This document shows positions 28,925-49,263 of a stretch of 64,000 nt of DNA, piece by piece. The notes below the pieces were generated by a model that made no database searches, had not been told where the DNA came from, and saw only the letters and a list, made by a program, of their open reading frames with translations. Each line of letters begins with the position of its first letter. Position 1 is the first letter of the stretch. Where the stretch lies: positions 52,511,113 to 52,575,112 of the forward strand of contig NC_061866.1 of NCBI RefSeq assembly GCF_907164915.1, in the 5' to 3' direction. Made by a program: the position numbers and the translations under genes. Source of the DNA: Impatiens glandulifera (Eukaryota; Streptophyta; Magnoliopsida; Ericales; Balsaminaceae).

Positions 28925-31840
28925 TCAAGCACCCGGCTGACGAAGATCGCTCTCTCCGTGGGCGAATCTGCATTTTTCACCGTAAGTGCACAAGCCTCTG
29001 GCGAAATTCTCGCAAAGCTTTGTCTTCAGTGTCTTGACGTTATCAGTTTTCCGACTGTTGGTATTATTATTAATGCTATTATTATTATTATTATTACCAG
29101 TACCCACACCGACGTTCACGAGGATTTCCTGCACCATCGAGCTAGCATGATTGATCTGATCGAACGTTCCCTCAAGCTCGATATTCTTTTTGTTTGGATC
29201 AGATTCATGATCCCTTACAGCAAGCCTGACACCAGTTAGTCTACAGATTTCTTTCGAGATCACGCCACCTTTTCCAATCACAGCCCCCGCAACCGACCCG
29301 TCGATACTTATCTTGGCTGTGGCCGATACTCCGAAGTTAGCCACAGCAGATGATGAGCCGTGAGGGGCTGGATCGAACCGTGTGGGCTGCTGCCTGCTCG
29401 CCATTGGCGGACCCATACCTCCTCCTCGTGGGTCCTCGTGGGAAGGGAAGTTGCGTTTTCCGAGCTCTATCTCCCCGTGGGCGAAACGACATTGATCGCC
29501 AAATTTGCAGCCCTCTGCTGTGTTGAATTTGTTGCATAGCTTGGTCTTGACAGTGGGAGCTGGACCATCTGAATGGAGTTGTAGTGGTGGTGGTGGTGCA
29601 GTCATGGGGTTTCTGGAATCCCTGCCGGTTTTGGTCATTTGAGAGACAGCATTAAAGCCACCAGGGACATAATGAAGAAAGTGGCATGATTCCCCATATT
29701 GACAGCCAGTCGTGCTGCATCAAGAAGCAAAAGGGAATGACCATAATAAGTGATAATAGATAAGAAAAATGAATCTTTCTATGTTAATCCAAGAGGGGAG
29801 GAAGAAAACAGTAAAAATAATGCAATTAATCAATTCTATAAAAGTGACATCTAGAGCTTGTTTGATCTTATAGATTATTAGGGGAAAATCCAGTTTGATG
29901 TTTGGTTTAATTTACCATTTCATCCTAAACTTAAATTTATAGTAAATAGTGTTTAAAATAATGAAGGTATCTTAGTATTTAAGAAAATGATAAATAATCC
30001 ACATCAAACAACCTCCTAATTTGTTCCGTTACAAAACCGATTATTCAAAAATATTTAGATTCAAACACTTTATTTTCGATTTTATTTCGTATCATACAAT
30101 TTTTTCTTCTCAAAATCACAATCAGAGTATCAAATAGAACAAGGCCTAAATCTAATGAGGAAAAACAATATGAACTAAGAATGATTATCCTCAGATGTAG
30201 CAGGTGTCAAAATCAACAAATTGCACAATGAATCTTATCAGGAAAACATGCCAATCAATTCAAACTACGATTATATTCACTTGTCCAAAGTTACAGGTCA
30301 CTGAATATTTATATCATATACTATAATACGTTACATTGTATCTGCATATTTCCAGGCGAAAAATAAAGGGTGCATAAGATGACGATCATCAAATAGTTGC
30401 ATTCCACCATCCAACTTATAAGACAAGCATCAGAAAAAGCATGTTTAAACTTCATTGCAACATTTCATTAACTAGCCAGAAAAGAGTATTAACAAACAAA
30501 AATTCTACGAGTCAAATTTTGGATGCATATTCTTGTCTTATGAATTACTGCCAAAATTAAGTAAGGATTGCTCTACAAGATTAAACCAGCAATTTACTGT
30601 TGCATAAGTTAAGATTACAACCTGAAGAACTTCGTGCAAGGCTTTGATTTGCTTCCTACACCAGATCCAAGGAACTCCGATTCTGTTTCAAACAATAATT
30701 GCATTCTTTCAGTTAAAAAACTATTTGCCAGATAATATTCGTGAAATCATTTATAGCATTAAATCAGTAATCAAATATAAGTGAGTTGGAATAGCATGCT
30801 CAAAACTGATACAAAGACTTTATGCAAGCAATTTTTTTGTATAGTTGGCCATTCTAGGTCTGATAAAATTGTTACCCTATTATTAAAGTTCAACATATGT
30901 CCACACACAATTCACTAAGCAACTGAATGCCTAAGAAGCATGAATATATCAAACCAACCAACCTGAAATTTTGCCCAAGCAACCATCTGATAAGACAGGC
31001 CAAGCCTAGTTTGTTTAAATTACCCATTATCAAAGATAACACATGGACACACAATTCACTAAGCGAGTCAATATCACAATCCATAACACACATACAGTAT
31101 TCATTGCAAAGTAAAGAGAGAAAGATGGGAGGGTGGTGGAATATTGGGTTATTAAGAAGACAATAAAGTATTAAAGATTCTTAATCAAAATTTCTCTGGA
31201 ATGTCTGTCCTTGGACAACTTTTGTGAAGCCAAATATGCATATTTGGAAGCTTATGTTTCTAAATTTTACTCAGCTATGTTAGCATCATCAACAATAAGC
31301 TGAATCTCAATAAAAGTAGCTACTCATACAAAAAAAACTCACATACATCAATAATAAACTGATATGGAAGCAAACTCCGTAATTTAGATCACAGTAGTAA
31401 ATAGACGATTTAGTAGATACTACTTCTTATTACCATCAAGATTCTCACATATTCTATTAACCCAGTTCATCATACCAGAGTGTAAACAAAATAATCAACT
31501 TTGTACTAGGAGACATACAAAAACAATTCAATCTTTCAGTCAGGAAACACAAAAGAGCCACAACCCTTCATTTCTGAACTATAGTAGATATGGAACAATA
31601 CAAAGATAAAATTTTACGGGTAAAAGAGAAGTTCCATAAAGTAGAAACTAATATAAGGGCGGAACTTACAATTAATGCGAGAATATCACAAATCGACCAA
31701 GTCCAAAACTAGATAGAACTAAAAGTTGAACATTATAAAGTAAATATAATCAAAAAATAATAACCTTGCTTTGATTTCTTGAATCCACCATTGGAAACGA
31801 ATGTACTGTCTAGGTTCCCTCTCTTCCGGCCGTTCTCCAT
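28925..31840 (-). CDS. CCCH zinc-finger and KH domain RNA-binding protein
   Basis: Three coding exons, 31765-31840, 30622-30682 and 28925-29714, giving 308 residues. Order: first C-X8-C-X5-C-X3-H finger at about 41-60 (split by intron 2), second at about 106-125 (CNKF...CKFGDQCRFAH), a KH domain at about 180-250 with GXXG loop GKGG in IGKGGVISKEI, and a third finger C-X7-C-X5-C-X3-H at about 280-298 (CENFARGLC). This architecture is that of the Arabidopsis At5g06770/At3g12130 pair, predicted RNA-binding proteins. The ATG at 31840 is the first in a good context and matches the conserved N terminus MENGRKRG. The introns are long (about 1.08 and 0.9 kb) and show no further coding sequence. Exon 1 and its upstream region are duplicated near 53,250. 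Confidence 0.9.
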
Positions 31841-32049
31841 CGCCGCCAGGTCGAACGAAAACGTAAATAGAGTGGGAGAAAGGTTATAAACCTAATGGGC
31901 CTGAGCTATTCACCTACTTCAGTGAATCTTCAATCTTCTCAAGGTAATATGAAGAGAATGGCAAAACCATGAAAAAGGAATTCTAATTTTTAGGGTTTTC
32001 CAGTTTATGGAGAAAGCAAAGAAAGAGAGAGAAAGAGGCGATCCGCGTT

Positions 32050-32146
32050 AGCAGAAAAGAATATCTTAAGTCCCGTTTGTTTTAAGCCATCGCTAAGTTA
32101 TAATAATAACTTTTAAACTTAAGAAAACAAAAAGTCTGTTCTTATT

Positions 32147-32187
<41 letters not shown>

Positions 32188-33990
32188 CAATGTTTATCAT
32201 TAATGAATAAACAGTTATGTATTGATGATCAATCTCTTATACAGGCAATTATATTTTAATAAAATAAAATATTGGTTTGGTTAGTTTGAAATTGTTTAAT
32301 GATTAATTATTAAAATATATTTTTTAAATAGATAAATTAAATTATTTGAAAATTATAATATAATTATATACTAAATGAATTCTTTTTTTAAAAATATATA
32401 ATACATTTTACATAATAAAAATATTTAATTTTAAAAATTAAATAATTTCAATAAGAAAGAAATAACCTAATAAATTATGGTATTTTTTTCCTATTTGAGA
32501 CACGAAACTTTTGTCGTGTTTATCAAATGAAATTTACTTTGAATCCGATAAGATGAGACTCCAACATTTATTGGTTTGAATTGCTATGGAATTAGGACTC
32601 TAACTTTGTTCTTTGTACTAATTTAAAATTTTCACACAAAAGAAAAGAATAAACACATGTCTTATTATATTTAAAATACTTAATTTAAAATACAAAAACA
32701 AAAAATACTTAATTTAAAATACAAAAACATTCAAATTTATATGTCGTACACAAATTAAGTTACATCGTAGAAATCTTTTAAAAATAAATATAAAATCAAT
32801 TTATATTCAAAATTTTTTAAATTTTTCTTTAAATTACAAATATTTTTAATTATTCAAACTAATTTTAACAAATTAGAAAGAACATATCTTTAAAATAATA
32901 TTTACTTTAAAAAATAAATACTTTAAACATTTCTAAATATAATTTTTATTTTAAAATATAATAAATTAATAAAAAAAAAAAATGATACCTTAAAATAAAA
33001 TAATGAACGTTCTATCTCAAATTATTAAAATTTTGATAATTCGAATTTAATATGACAAAATTCAAACATGATTTAATTTAAAATTGCACCATTCTAATCT
33101 AAAAAGGAATTTAGACAAAAAAAAAAAAAAAAATTAAGTAAATTAATATGTCTCTTAGTCAATTTGTCTAACCTTTTTATTAGCATATTTTTAGTACAAC
33201 ACACAGAAGCATTTTATTTCAATGAGAATTAATTATGAGACATAAAGTCTTTAAGTGTTGAATAAAAAGAAGTATAGGATGCTAATTTTTTAAATAAATA
33301 AAAATTTGTGTTAAATAAATTGAAAATATATTTTAACCATGGAAGTTAAGAATAAAATAATGAATAAATAAACCAAATAAAAAATATCTGAATTTTAGGT
33401 AAATTGATTACAGTATGGTCAAACTTCCAAATATACAAAAATGACTATTTAACCTTATTTAATTCAATTCATTTATAGGGTTGAAAATATTTTTTATAAA
33501 TTTTATCGATATTACCAAGTTATATCATTTATATCATATCGAATTAAATTGTTTTTTTTAATTTAATCTAAATTAAATTTGAGTTATTGGATCACAATCA
33601 ATAAATAAATTAACTTAATTCAAATAAATATTTATTTTTTTTATATTAATTGATAAATATATTATCAAACAAAACATTACAAATTTCCACGTCTAACAAT
33701 TCTGCAATATAACACCAATTCTATAGCCATAGAATGAAGCAAACATAACTTGAAGATATTCAAAGGATGAGTTAAGCCAATTCATCTAACTAAGCTCCAT
33801 GAACATTAATTTTGTATTACTATGAACAACTTAATTGTGAAGATCATAACAATTCATTACAAGTATATTTTATAATTCTATATTGGATGATTAATTGATA
33901 CAAATGTTATTTCACTTGCAATAACGGGCTTGTAGAAACATAAGAAGAATGTAAAATTGGTTGTTTCTTTATAAATTATAATTGTCATCC
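32050..33990. other. Intergenic, extremely AT-rich
   Basis: No gene. Contains an uninterrupted A35 tract (32151-32185), a direct repeat of about 30 bases around 32,670-32,730 ('acttaatttaaaatac' twice), and many A/T runs. The left end is the promoter of the CCCH-KH gene. Confidence 0.65.
32151..32185. repeat. Poly(A) tract, 35 bases
   Basis: Continuous run of A about 310 bases upstream of the CCCH-KH start codon. It could be the tail of a retroposed sequence, but no element body is recognisable beside it. Confidence 0.95.
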
Positions 33991-33995
33991 ATTAT

Positions 33996-37988
<3,993 letters not shown>

Positions 37989-39054
37989 CACTGGTGACCG
38001 GAGAGCTGATGTGTGTGTGTGTGTGTGAGAGAGAAAGATGGAGTAAATATGATGTCGTTTGTTCTATATTGTTGAACATTAGTGTATTTAGTTAAGCTAG
38101 TTTGACTGGTTTGAGATTTTTTAAGAAGACATGATTGGTATTTACCGAACGCTTAAAATTGTCGCTAATACTTTTAACAGCAAAAGAAATGTCGAAAGAG
38201 GTAGCAAGATGACAAATTAGTAGAGCAGTTCGACCCATTCATATCATTCATTATTATGACATTCTTAATATTTGTTTTTGAGAAACTAGTCGAAATATTG
38301 GTTGAAAAACTTCACATATTTTATAAATTTATTTAGAAATTAAAATTAGAGTGAACTTAATAAAAATTGTGATAAGTTTAAAAATAATAATAATAATAAT
38401 AAACGAGTGTACGATTGCGCGTTTTACTATTTTTCTGAAAAATACATAACTAAATATTGATATAATTTCATATCACAATGCTACCCAAAAACAAATTATT
38501 TCGGTTTTACCTAAATCCTAACATAGACCTATCCAATGCACTTCATGTGATAATGACATTAATGGTCGTTGTTATATACGGTTATGTAGTGACAGTAATG
38601 TAATGGTCAACTTTTTCACCACCCAAAAAAACAAACTCTCCTTACGTAAAGTTGTCAGAGTAAATTTGAAATAACTACTTATATATTTGGTATTGACCAT
38701 AATTTAGTGTGCCAATGCAACAGCAGTATTTATATCATTTGTGGGTACGACTAACTCTTCACGAAACAATTGTATGATTTTCCAAGGTAAAAGAGCTTGA
38801 CCAATTCAAAACAAAAATAAAAAGAAACATAGCCTTAAAAATAAAAAAGAAATTTTATTATACCAAAACATCTTATCTCATAATAAATCTTGATAAGCAA
38901 TGAAGTACTATTTCAACTTTATTGTTGAAAATTTCATTATATTGGAAGATTCATGACGAATTGACCATTTCTTCAAATCATGATTCATCTAACTAATTAA
39001 TAATGTTGAAAGATTCAAGAGAAATCTAATAATTACAAATAAGCTTAAATACAC
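37989..39054. promoter_or_regulatory. Divergent promoter region of RLK3 and RLK4
   Basis: About 1.07 kb separates the two start codons. A (TG)n-(GA)n microsatellite lies right at the RLK3 5' leader (about 38,010-38,033) and an (AAT)n run at about 38,383-38,402. No coding signal. Transcription start sites cannot be placed. Confidence 0.5.
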
Positions 39055-42000
39055 ATGATTCATCACTTACGAGTCTCTCATTATCAACTCTTCCACAATA
39101 ATCAAATTAATCAGATGACGATGTTCTTGATTTTGTTCCTTCTCTTTACACTTCCCCACAAACTATACTGTATTAATTCTAATCAAGACACAATTACCTT
39201 CAACAACCCTCTCATAGACGACGGCGACGTGATCCTCTCCGGCGATGGAACCTATGCCCTAGGATTCTTCAGCCCCGGAAAGTCCACTAACCGATACGTC
39301 GGAATTTGGTATAATAAAATCCCTGAACAAACCGTTTTATGGGTAGCCAATCGAGACAACCCTCTTCCCGATTCCTCCGGTATTCTGTCTCTAGACACAA
39401 CAAGAAACTTAATCCTCACCGCAACAAACTTTTCCGACCATATTTGGTCCACCAATGTCTCAACTTCAGGAGATCGGTTGTGCTATACTCAACTTATGGA
39501 TTCGGGGAACTTGGTTTTGTTTCACGATGAGAAGATTGTATGGGAAAGCTTCCATCATCCAACTGATACCACAATTCCATACCTCAAGATCGGGGTAGAC
39601 AAGAAAACGAATATGAACTGGTTCCTTACATCTTGGAAATCTCGTGAAGACCCTGGAACAGGGGAGTTTATGCTGAAAATGGATCTCACTGAACTGCCGG
39701 AGGTAATCTTACAAAAGGGTCAGAAACGGCTGTGGAGAACCGGTCCATGGATCGGTGGACGTTGGATTGGAATACCCATGATGAAGAGGATGAACTTCTT
39801 TTTAGACACCATTTATGTAAACAACCAATATGAAGTCTCTGTCACGAATACGATTAAAGATGGTTCATTAATCCTAGAAAGAATGGTTGTGAACGAATCA
39901 GGTGTTCTTCAGAGGATGACGTGGCACGAGTCAGACAATCAGTGGTTCGTTTTTAGGTCGTTCCCGACAGACCGGTGCGACAACTACGGCAAGTGCGGGT
40001 CGTATGGCTATTGTGACCCTCAATTCACAGAGGAGGAATTCGAGTGCACGTGCCTTCCTGGGTTTGAACCGTTGGTTCCACGTGACTGGTTTTTAAGGGA
40101 TGGTTCGGATGGGTGTTTAAGAAAGAAAGGGCAGGCGGCGTGTGATACAAACCGGGATGGGTTCTTTAAGTTGGTAAAAGCTAAATTGCCGGCGACTGGG
40201 GTGGCGCGTGTTGACCGGAGTATCGTCGGAGTTGATGCATGCGGAGAGGCTTGCCGGAAGAATTGCACGTGCACGGCGTATGCAAGTGGAGGGGAGGGTG
40301 AAGGAAGTGCATGCGTCACGTGGCATGGAGAATTGGTTGATATAAGAGTCTTTACAAATGGTGGCTGGGACCTATACGTAAGGGTCAATGAACTTGAATT
40401 AGGTCAGCAATTTATCATTTTTTTTAAAAAAAAAACAAGTTGGATTCTCAAGTTAACAATTTGTTTCCTTTTGGTAAAGCTAAATATTCCAATAGACCAA
40501 GATCTAGTCGAGCCAAACGGAAAAGAGTGACATACATTGCGATATCTATATCGACAATACTAGTCATAAGTTTGTTCGTGCTTTGTTGGTCGTTCATCGT
40601 AAAAAGGAGAAAAGGTAAATTATGAATTTTATATTAATTTTCAATGTATTTCATTTATATATAAAATAAAAAGTTTATGAGTAAATTTATAATTAACTAT
40701 CATGCATGCAGAGCGAAAGATAAAAGAGTGTGAAACTTGTTTTGCTCCTACCAATTGTTCGTCGATCAGCGATGAAAGGATAGTGACATTTGACGAGAGT
40801 AAAATCAATACAAATTTGCATTTGTTTGACTTCAATACCATCGTCAAAGCTACTAGCAATTTCTCAATTTCAAATACACTTGGAGAAGGAGGTTTTGGCA
40901 AAGTTTATAAGGTTTGTGTGTACATAATTCATTCATGATTAAGTTTAGTTTTCTTTTGTTTTCATAAATAATGTTCTTAATTGATGCAGGGACAACTAAG
41001 GAATGGGAAAATAATTGCCGTTAAGAGATTGGCGACAAACTCTAAACAAGGAGGGGAAGAATTTAAGAATGAGGTTTTTTTAATTGCCAAGCTTCAACAT
41101 ATCAATTTGGTGAAACTATTAGGATGTTGTGTTCAACAACACGAGAAAATGTTAATATATGAATACATGCCAAATAAGGGTTTAGATTCTTTCATCTTCG
41201 GTATGTCTTGCTTTTACTCATGTTATTACTCGGATTTTAAATAAACACTTATCATACAAATTTAAGTTTTATTCCTTAAACTATTAAAAAATATTATAGT
41301 TAAAATCTTCATTTTTCATTGCAGATAAGGATATGGGTGCTCTACTAAAATGGGAAAAACGATTTGGAATCATTCTAGGAATTACAAGGGGATTGATGTA
41401 CCTTCACCAAGACTCTAGATTAAGAGTTGTCCATAGAGATTTGAAAGCAAGCAATATTTTATTGGATAATAGAATGAATCCTAAAATCTCAGATTTTGGA
41501 ATGGCTAGAATTTTCGAAAGAAATCAAATGGAAGCAAATACAAAAAGAATAGTTGGTACCTAGTAAGTATTTAATTTTCTTCTTCGTACTATTATGGAGT
41601 GTTTATATATATTTGTAAATTTAAAATATATGTAATTTGCAGCGGTTATATGTCTCCCGAATATGCAATGAGAGGGTTATTTTCAATCAAATCTGATGTT
41701 TTCAGTTTCGGTGTTATACTACTCGAGCTTATAACTGGAAGAAAAAACAATAGTTATCATGAAGATAACACAATTAATTTGATTGGATATGTAAGTAATA
41801 ACTTAATAATTGAAAAACTTAACTTATACTAATCAATTATTTTACTATTTTTGACATTTTATTTTCTTTATTTGTTATTTTTAGATATGGAACTTGTGGA
41901 ATAAACAGAAATCTGCTGATATAATTGATCCATTGATGAGTGATCCATGCCATGAAGAGGAAGTTCTGAAATGCATTCACATTGGACTTCTTTGTGTGCA

Positions 42001-42190
42001 AGAACTTGCAATATATAGACCAACTATGTCGGATGTTGCTTTCATGTTATGTAATAAAACTCCGATGTCTTATCCGGAACGACCACCAATTATCTTCAAT
42101 GATCGAAATAGGAGTGCCTATGATTCAACAAAAAACAATGGAGCCAGTTCCTTCAATGATTTAACGTTCACTCAAATCAATGGTCGTTAA
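39055..42190 (+). CDS. RLK4: G-type lectin S-receptor-like Ser/Thr kinase, intact
   Basis: Exons 39055-40402, 40480-40614, 40712-40911, 40990-41200, 41325-41562, 41643-41790, 41885-42190; 861 residues from the first ATG, 841 from the ATG at 39115. The latter places the hydrophobic signal ([11 protein letters not shown]) at the N terminus as in the paralogues and is preferred biologically. Bulb-type lectin ([12 protein letters not shown]), S-domain ([17 protein letters not shown]), EGF-like (CGSYGYC), PAN ([11 protein letters not shown]), membrane helix, kinase with [41 protein letters not shown]. In subdomain XI the usual DRPTM reads YRPTM, a notable change next to the conserved Arg. Otherwise undamaged. 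Closest paralogue in the window is RLK5. Confidence 0.92.
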
Positions 42191-43148
42191 AACTATCTGT
42201 CGATTTCAATGAAGATAAGAACTCCTTTGGAGGTTGCTTATAGGTGAACAAACTATGTCTTAAAGTTTACCCTCTTCTTATATTTCACAAACAACTCCTT
42301 GTTAGTGAAAAAATACAATAATACGTGTTTTCATGTAATTTTGAGTGTAAGTTGTTATTTGAATTATATTTTAAAAGTCCAAATTCTTAGGTTAAAAATA
42401 CTATTTGTATCCTCAAACGAGGGATTCTCCATTGCCATGCACCTTGAAACATCTACTCTCATTGGCTTCTTTGCTTTCTCGAGATCATCGATCCCGAGAA
42501 GAATATTACTACGATCTTATATAACTCAGTAGAGTTTTTGCAAGCACAACTCTAGAGTATTTAAAATGTTGTTTTAAGCTCAAGAATCAAATGTTAAATC
42601 TTTAGGATTTACAAAAACTAGAGGCATGTATTAGAGATGTGGGCCTCTACTAATTAAGGAAACTAACATAAATAAAACACTACTAATTCTGTCACTTATA
42701 TATGTACACTTATAACCACAAGTTGCCTGAGGAAATAAGTTCTTTAAAATCTTTAGAGATTCTTTGTACAAATATCAAGGCTTCAAAAATCTATCATTTA
42801 ACTTGTTTTTCAGATTGTTTATGACCTTAATTTAGGAGTCTTTTCATAAATGTGACATGAACCTTATTTAAACAATTTCAACCCTTCATGATACAATTTA
42901 TCAAAGTTCTCTCAATGGGTAAGCCAAAAAAGACAAGTATGTGAGTAAATGCTAATTTAGATACGATAACTTCGAAAATTTTCAAATTAACATCAAAACA
43001 TCAATCCATAATTTAGAAAAAAGAACATCAAAACATCTCCTTGTCTTTTTAGTACTAAAAAAAGTTGGAATAGGATAAACTCAACACATAGTTTGTTCAC
43101 TTTTGGTCATCTTCTAGACCAATTTGTTATCTTGATTGCATTGTAGCT
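42191..43148. other. Intergenic between convergent RLK4 and RLK5
   Basis: 3' UTR sequence of both genes and about 700 bases of anonymous AT-rich DNA. No gene or repeat that I can support. Confidence 0.6.
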
Positions 43149-46150
<3,002 letters not shown>

Positions 46151-47206
46151 TGTGGTGATCGGAAGAGTTGAGTAGTGAGCGACTGAATAATAGTCTTATA
46201 AATATGTTTTCAAAAACAAACGAATTCAGTACAGGGGTTGACTACCATAGTTGACTCAATTCTTTTTTTATATATATATATAGTCATTAAATTGATATGA
46301 AAGATAACTAGCAAAAATAAAGCTAATTGTTTTGGTTAAATTTAACATTAAACTCTTTACAAATAATTATTTCTCAATAAATTAAATTAAATTTTATATA
46401 GAACATTAATTTATAATATAAAATATGAAATAAACTAATTAAAGTTCTAGACATTATTATATAAATTGGCAAAGATTATCTCTAATGGAACTAATTAGTC
46501 AATCACACAATTCATTGAGAATAATTTCAAAGACAGACTCATTCTAATTTAATAACAATGAACGAGGAAAGAGAATAAGCCGATGAAACCAATTAAACGG
46601 CATCGAGAAAAATTTCTACCAAAATTCCGAGTGAAAAAGTTCTGCCAATATTACTGAGCGATCAAACCAGCCAGACTTATATAAATCAATAAAGATAAAT
46701 GTAGAAAAAAACATCTAGATGAATGATAAATTCCAAAACTCCTTATTAGAAAAATAAAAACTTTGAATCCGACATGATCATCTCATTTGTTATACGAACC
46801 AACCGATTATAAGTATTATTCGTATTATAAAAATCAAAGATGACAAATTCGATCCAACTAAATAAATTATTGCACTAAACAAAACACATCAACACTAACT
46901 CAAATTTGAGAGGTGAAAAAAAAAATATTTAATCAAACTAATAAAAAACAAATAAAGCTGAATTCCATCCATTCCAACAACCCATTACTTTGTAAATTGT
47001 AAATATATTAATAATGTGTACTTTTCTCTTACTATATATCTGTATTTGATCAATACTTATCAATGTCAAATTATAAAATATATATTAATAATGGACATTG
47101 AAGTCAAATCAAAAAATACAAGTATGACGAAAATATATGAACAATGCAATGAGGTTTGTCAATTTTATACACAGATAATAATAAATAAATAAAAAGTAGA
47201 TGATCA
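46151..47206. other. Intergenic, AT-rich
   Basis: RLK5 promoter side and downstream flank of the KH gene. No coding signal. A short (TA) run near 46,268. Confidence 0.6.
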
Positions 47207-48497
47207 TCATCTACCTGTGTTAGGCCTCTTCATTCCTATATTATTATGATTGTTGTTGAAAGGAGATGATGATGCCAATTCCCTCCTGAAAGTGAATGTA
47301 CCATTTAACATTGCCAGCTCTCTCAATTGTTCCCTTTTCAAATAATCCATTGATTCATCCTCCACTGGTTTAAGTAGGCTTTCCAAAATAACAATCGCCT
47401 GTTCCAATCTCGACTCAATCATCTCCTCTGGAAGTTCCGCTTCAACCACAAGGTGTAACGGTTCTTCTAGATGCTCAAATCCAGCTTTCCCTTTCAATCT
47501 ATCTTCCTATAAAACCACCACAATCAATTGTTACTATTTCTTCCGCTAAAACAAATAAATTCAGGTGGAAAAAAAGATGCACACGCCTTTATTGAATCTT
47601 TGACAGAGCCCTGGCCTCTGATATAAACTCTGCATCCAGTTGCAGCTTCAACTCTCTTAAGTGAATTTCCACGCGGTCCAAGTATTCGACCCACAAAATT
47701 ATACTGCAGAAAGTATAATTAAAAAGATGTTCTCCCTAAATTGAGAGAGATTCAGATCACTTTTAACATACGTTTGGGAACTTGTCCACGGGAATATCAA
47801 GTCTGATCACTCTTTTCACTATCGTCGTATTAGAATCCAATCCGTGCCAACCCATATTGGAGACAACTTGATGATAGTTGTCCATTAGTTCATTCTCCTG
47901 AAGTGTCTACCCACCAAATGATATAAGATTATTATTATTATGTATATATGTTGAATTCAAGGAACAAAAAGAAGGAAAAAACAACACACCTCTGGTTGAA
48001 CTGCTGAAGGCCAATTGTTTGTTTGTCCAATATATGACAACTTGAGACTATTGTTGTTAATATTATTATTATGTTCCTTCACCGTTGATTCATGTTCCAT
48101 TTGTATTTGATTTGAAAACATTATCCGCGACAATCTCAGGATTTCTGAATAAATTTACAGGTTTTTGTTGGGATGGAGCCAAAATTACAAATTTACTAGA
48201 AACATTGAAAAAATACCTTGGTTTAAAAGGCTGGTGCAATAAGGTAGGATTTGCATAAAGGGTTCGAGTTTCTGTCTCTCTGCCATCAACTGTGCCAATT
48301 CATATCTGCCATTATGATAGATTGTGAGGATCCGATAAAATTCACGTCAAGATTCAAAAACTTATAAAGAAGATTCAAAACTCTCACCTTTCGCGATCTA
48401 GTGAGATTAAATAAGGAGACCTTTGAAGAGGACTGTCAGTTGGGCAAAACTGAAAGTAACTTCCATATGAATGTGGGATCCCATTATTATTATCCAT
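47207..48497 (-). CDS. QUAKING/SPIN1-like KH domain RNA-binding protein
   Basis: Six exons: 48388-48497, 48217-48305, 47990-48144, 47772-47906, 47587-47703, 47207-47506; 301 residues. The N-terminal part carries the STAR-like dimerisation segment ([27 protein letters not shown]). The KH/QUA region runs from [15 protein letters not shown] through [15 protein letters not shown] (GXXG loop GPRG) and [15 protein letters not shown] to [14 protein letters not shown]. This matches plant QKI-like KH proteins such as Arabidopsis At1g09660 and SPIN1; I cannot assign orthology. The last intron needs a non-canonical GC donor (AAG|GCGTGT, 47585-47586) to keep the conserved [10 protein letters not shown] sequence. 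Asn repeats near residue 90 are low complexity. Start at 48497 encodes [12 protein letters not shown]. Confidence 0.88.
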
Positions 48498-49263
48498 GAC
48501 CCAGAAAGAAACAGTCTTCTTGTAGCAAATAACAAAATCAGGAGGAAATCCCAATAACAATCACCCAAATCATGAATTTAAGTAAAAATCATTTAGTAGA
48601 GAGGATGATTTACAGCAATTTCAGGCCGGCCCTGAGAGAAACAGAGACAGCCAAAACAGACAGAGGACTCTCATATTCCTTTCTTTTTGGACTCTCATAA
48701 ATAATTATGATGTAAAAATCATGCCATCAATAATTAATCTTGTAAAATAAAGTCAATAGTGTCATATTCAATACACTATTTTACATATTATTTAATATAG
48801 ATCTTCTGATCTAATCGAATATCCCTATTTGATACTCCATCAAGCTGCTAACTTGGGAAGATTCCAGTTTTCACCACACTGAGTAAACTCAGTTTTCACT
48901 TTTTTCAAATTCAAATCTACTGTTACCAAAGTTCTTGCCCTCTGTAGTGGATCAATTTGTTTGATGTTTATTCTTTGGGGACTAGTTTATTGTTTCAGTT
49001 ATTGTTCAAGGACTACATTATTAACTTTTTTGACACTCTTGATATGAAAAATATATAATTGATTTGTTCAATGGGCCTGATACATGATTTCATGTAAATT
49101 ATAAAGAAAGAGAGATGGTCAAATAAGCTATTATTATTCAACATTTAAATCAATTGAATAGCATCTATAAACACATATTCTTGCTTTCCTAATTTAACAA
49201 TAAAACATCTAATTACTTTTTTTTTCATGAAAATAAACATTTATGTATGATACCTTGTCACCT
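48498..49263. other. Intergenic between the KH gene and the PPR gene
   Basis: 5' leader and promoter of the KH gene on the left, PPR 3' UTR on the right. Nothing else that I can support. Confidence 0.6.

Noticed and set aside
30890..31166. Short open frames in intron 1 of the CCCH-KH gene
   Set aside because: No coding character; they lie within a well-defined intron.
32151..32185. Processed retrogene ending in the A35 tract
   Set aside because: No exon-like or LINE/SINE body next to the tract on either side.
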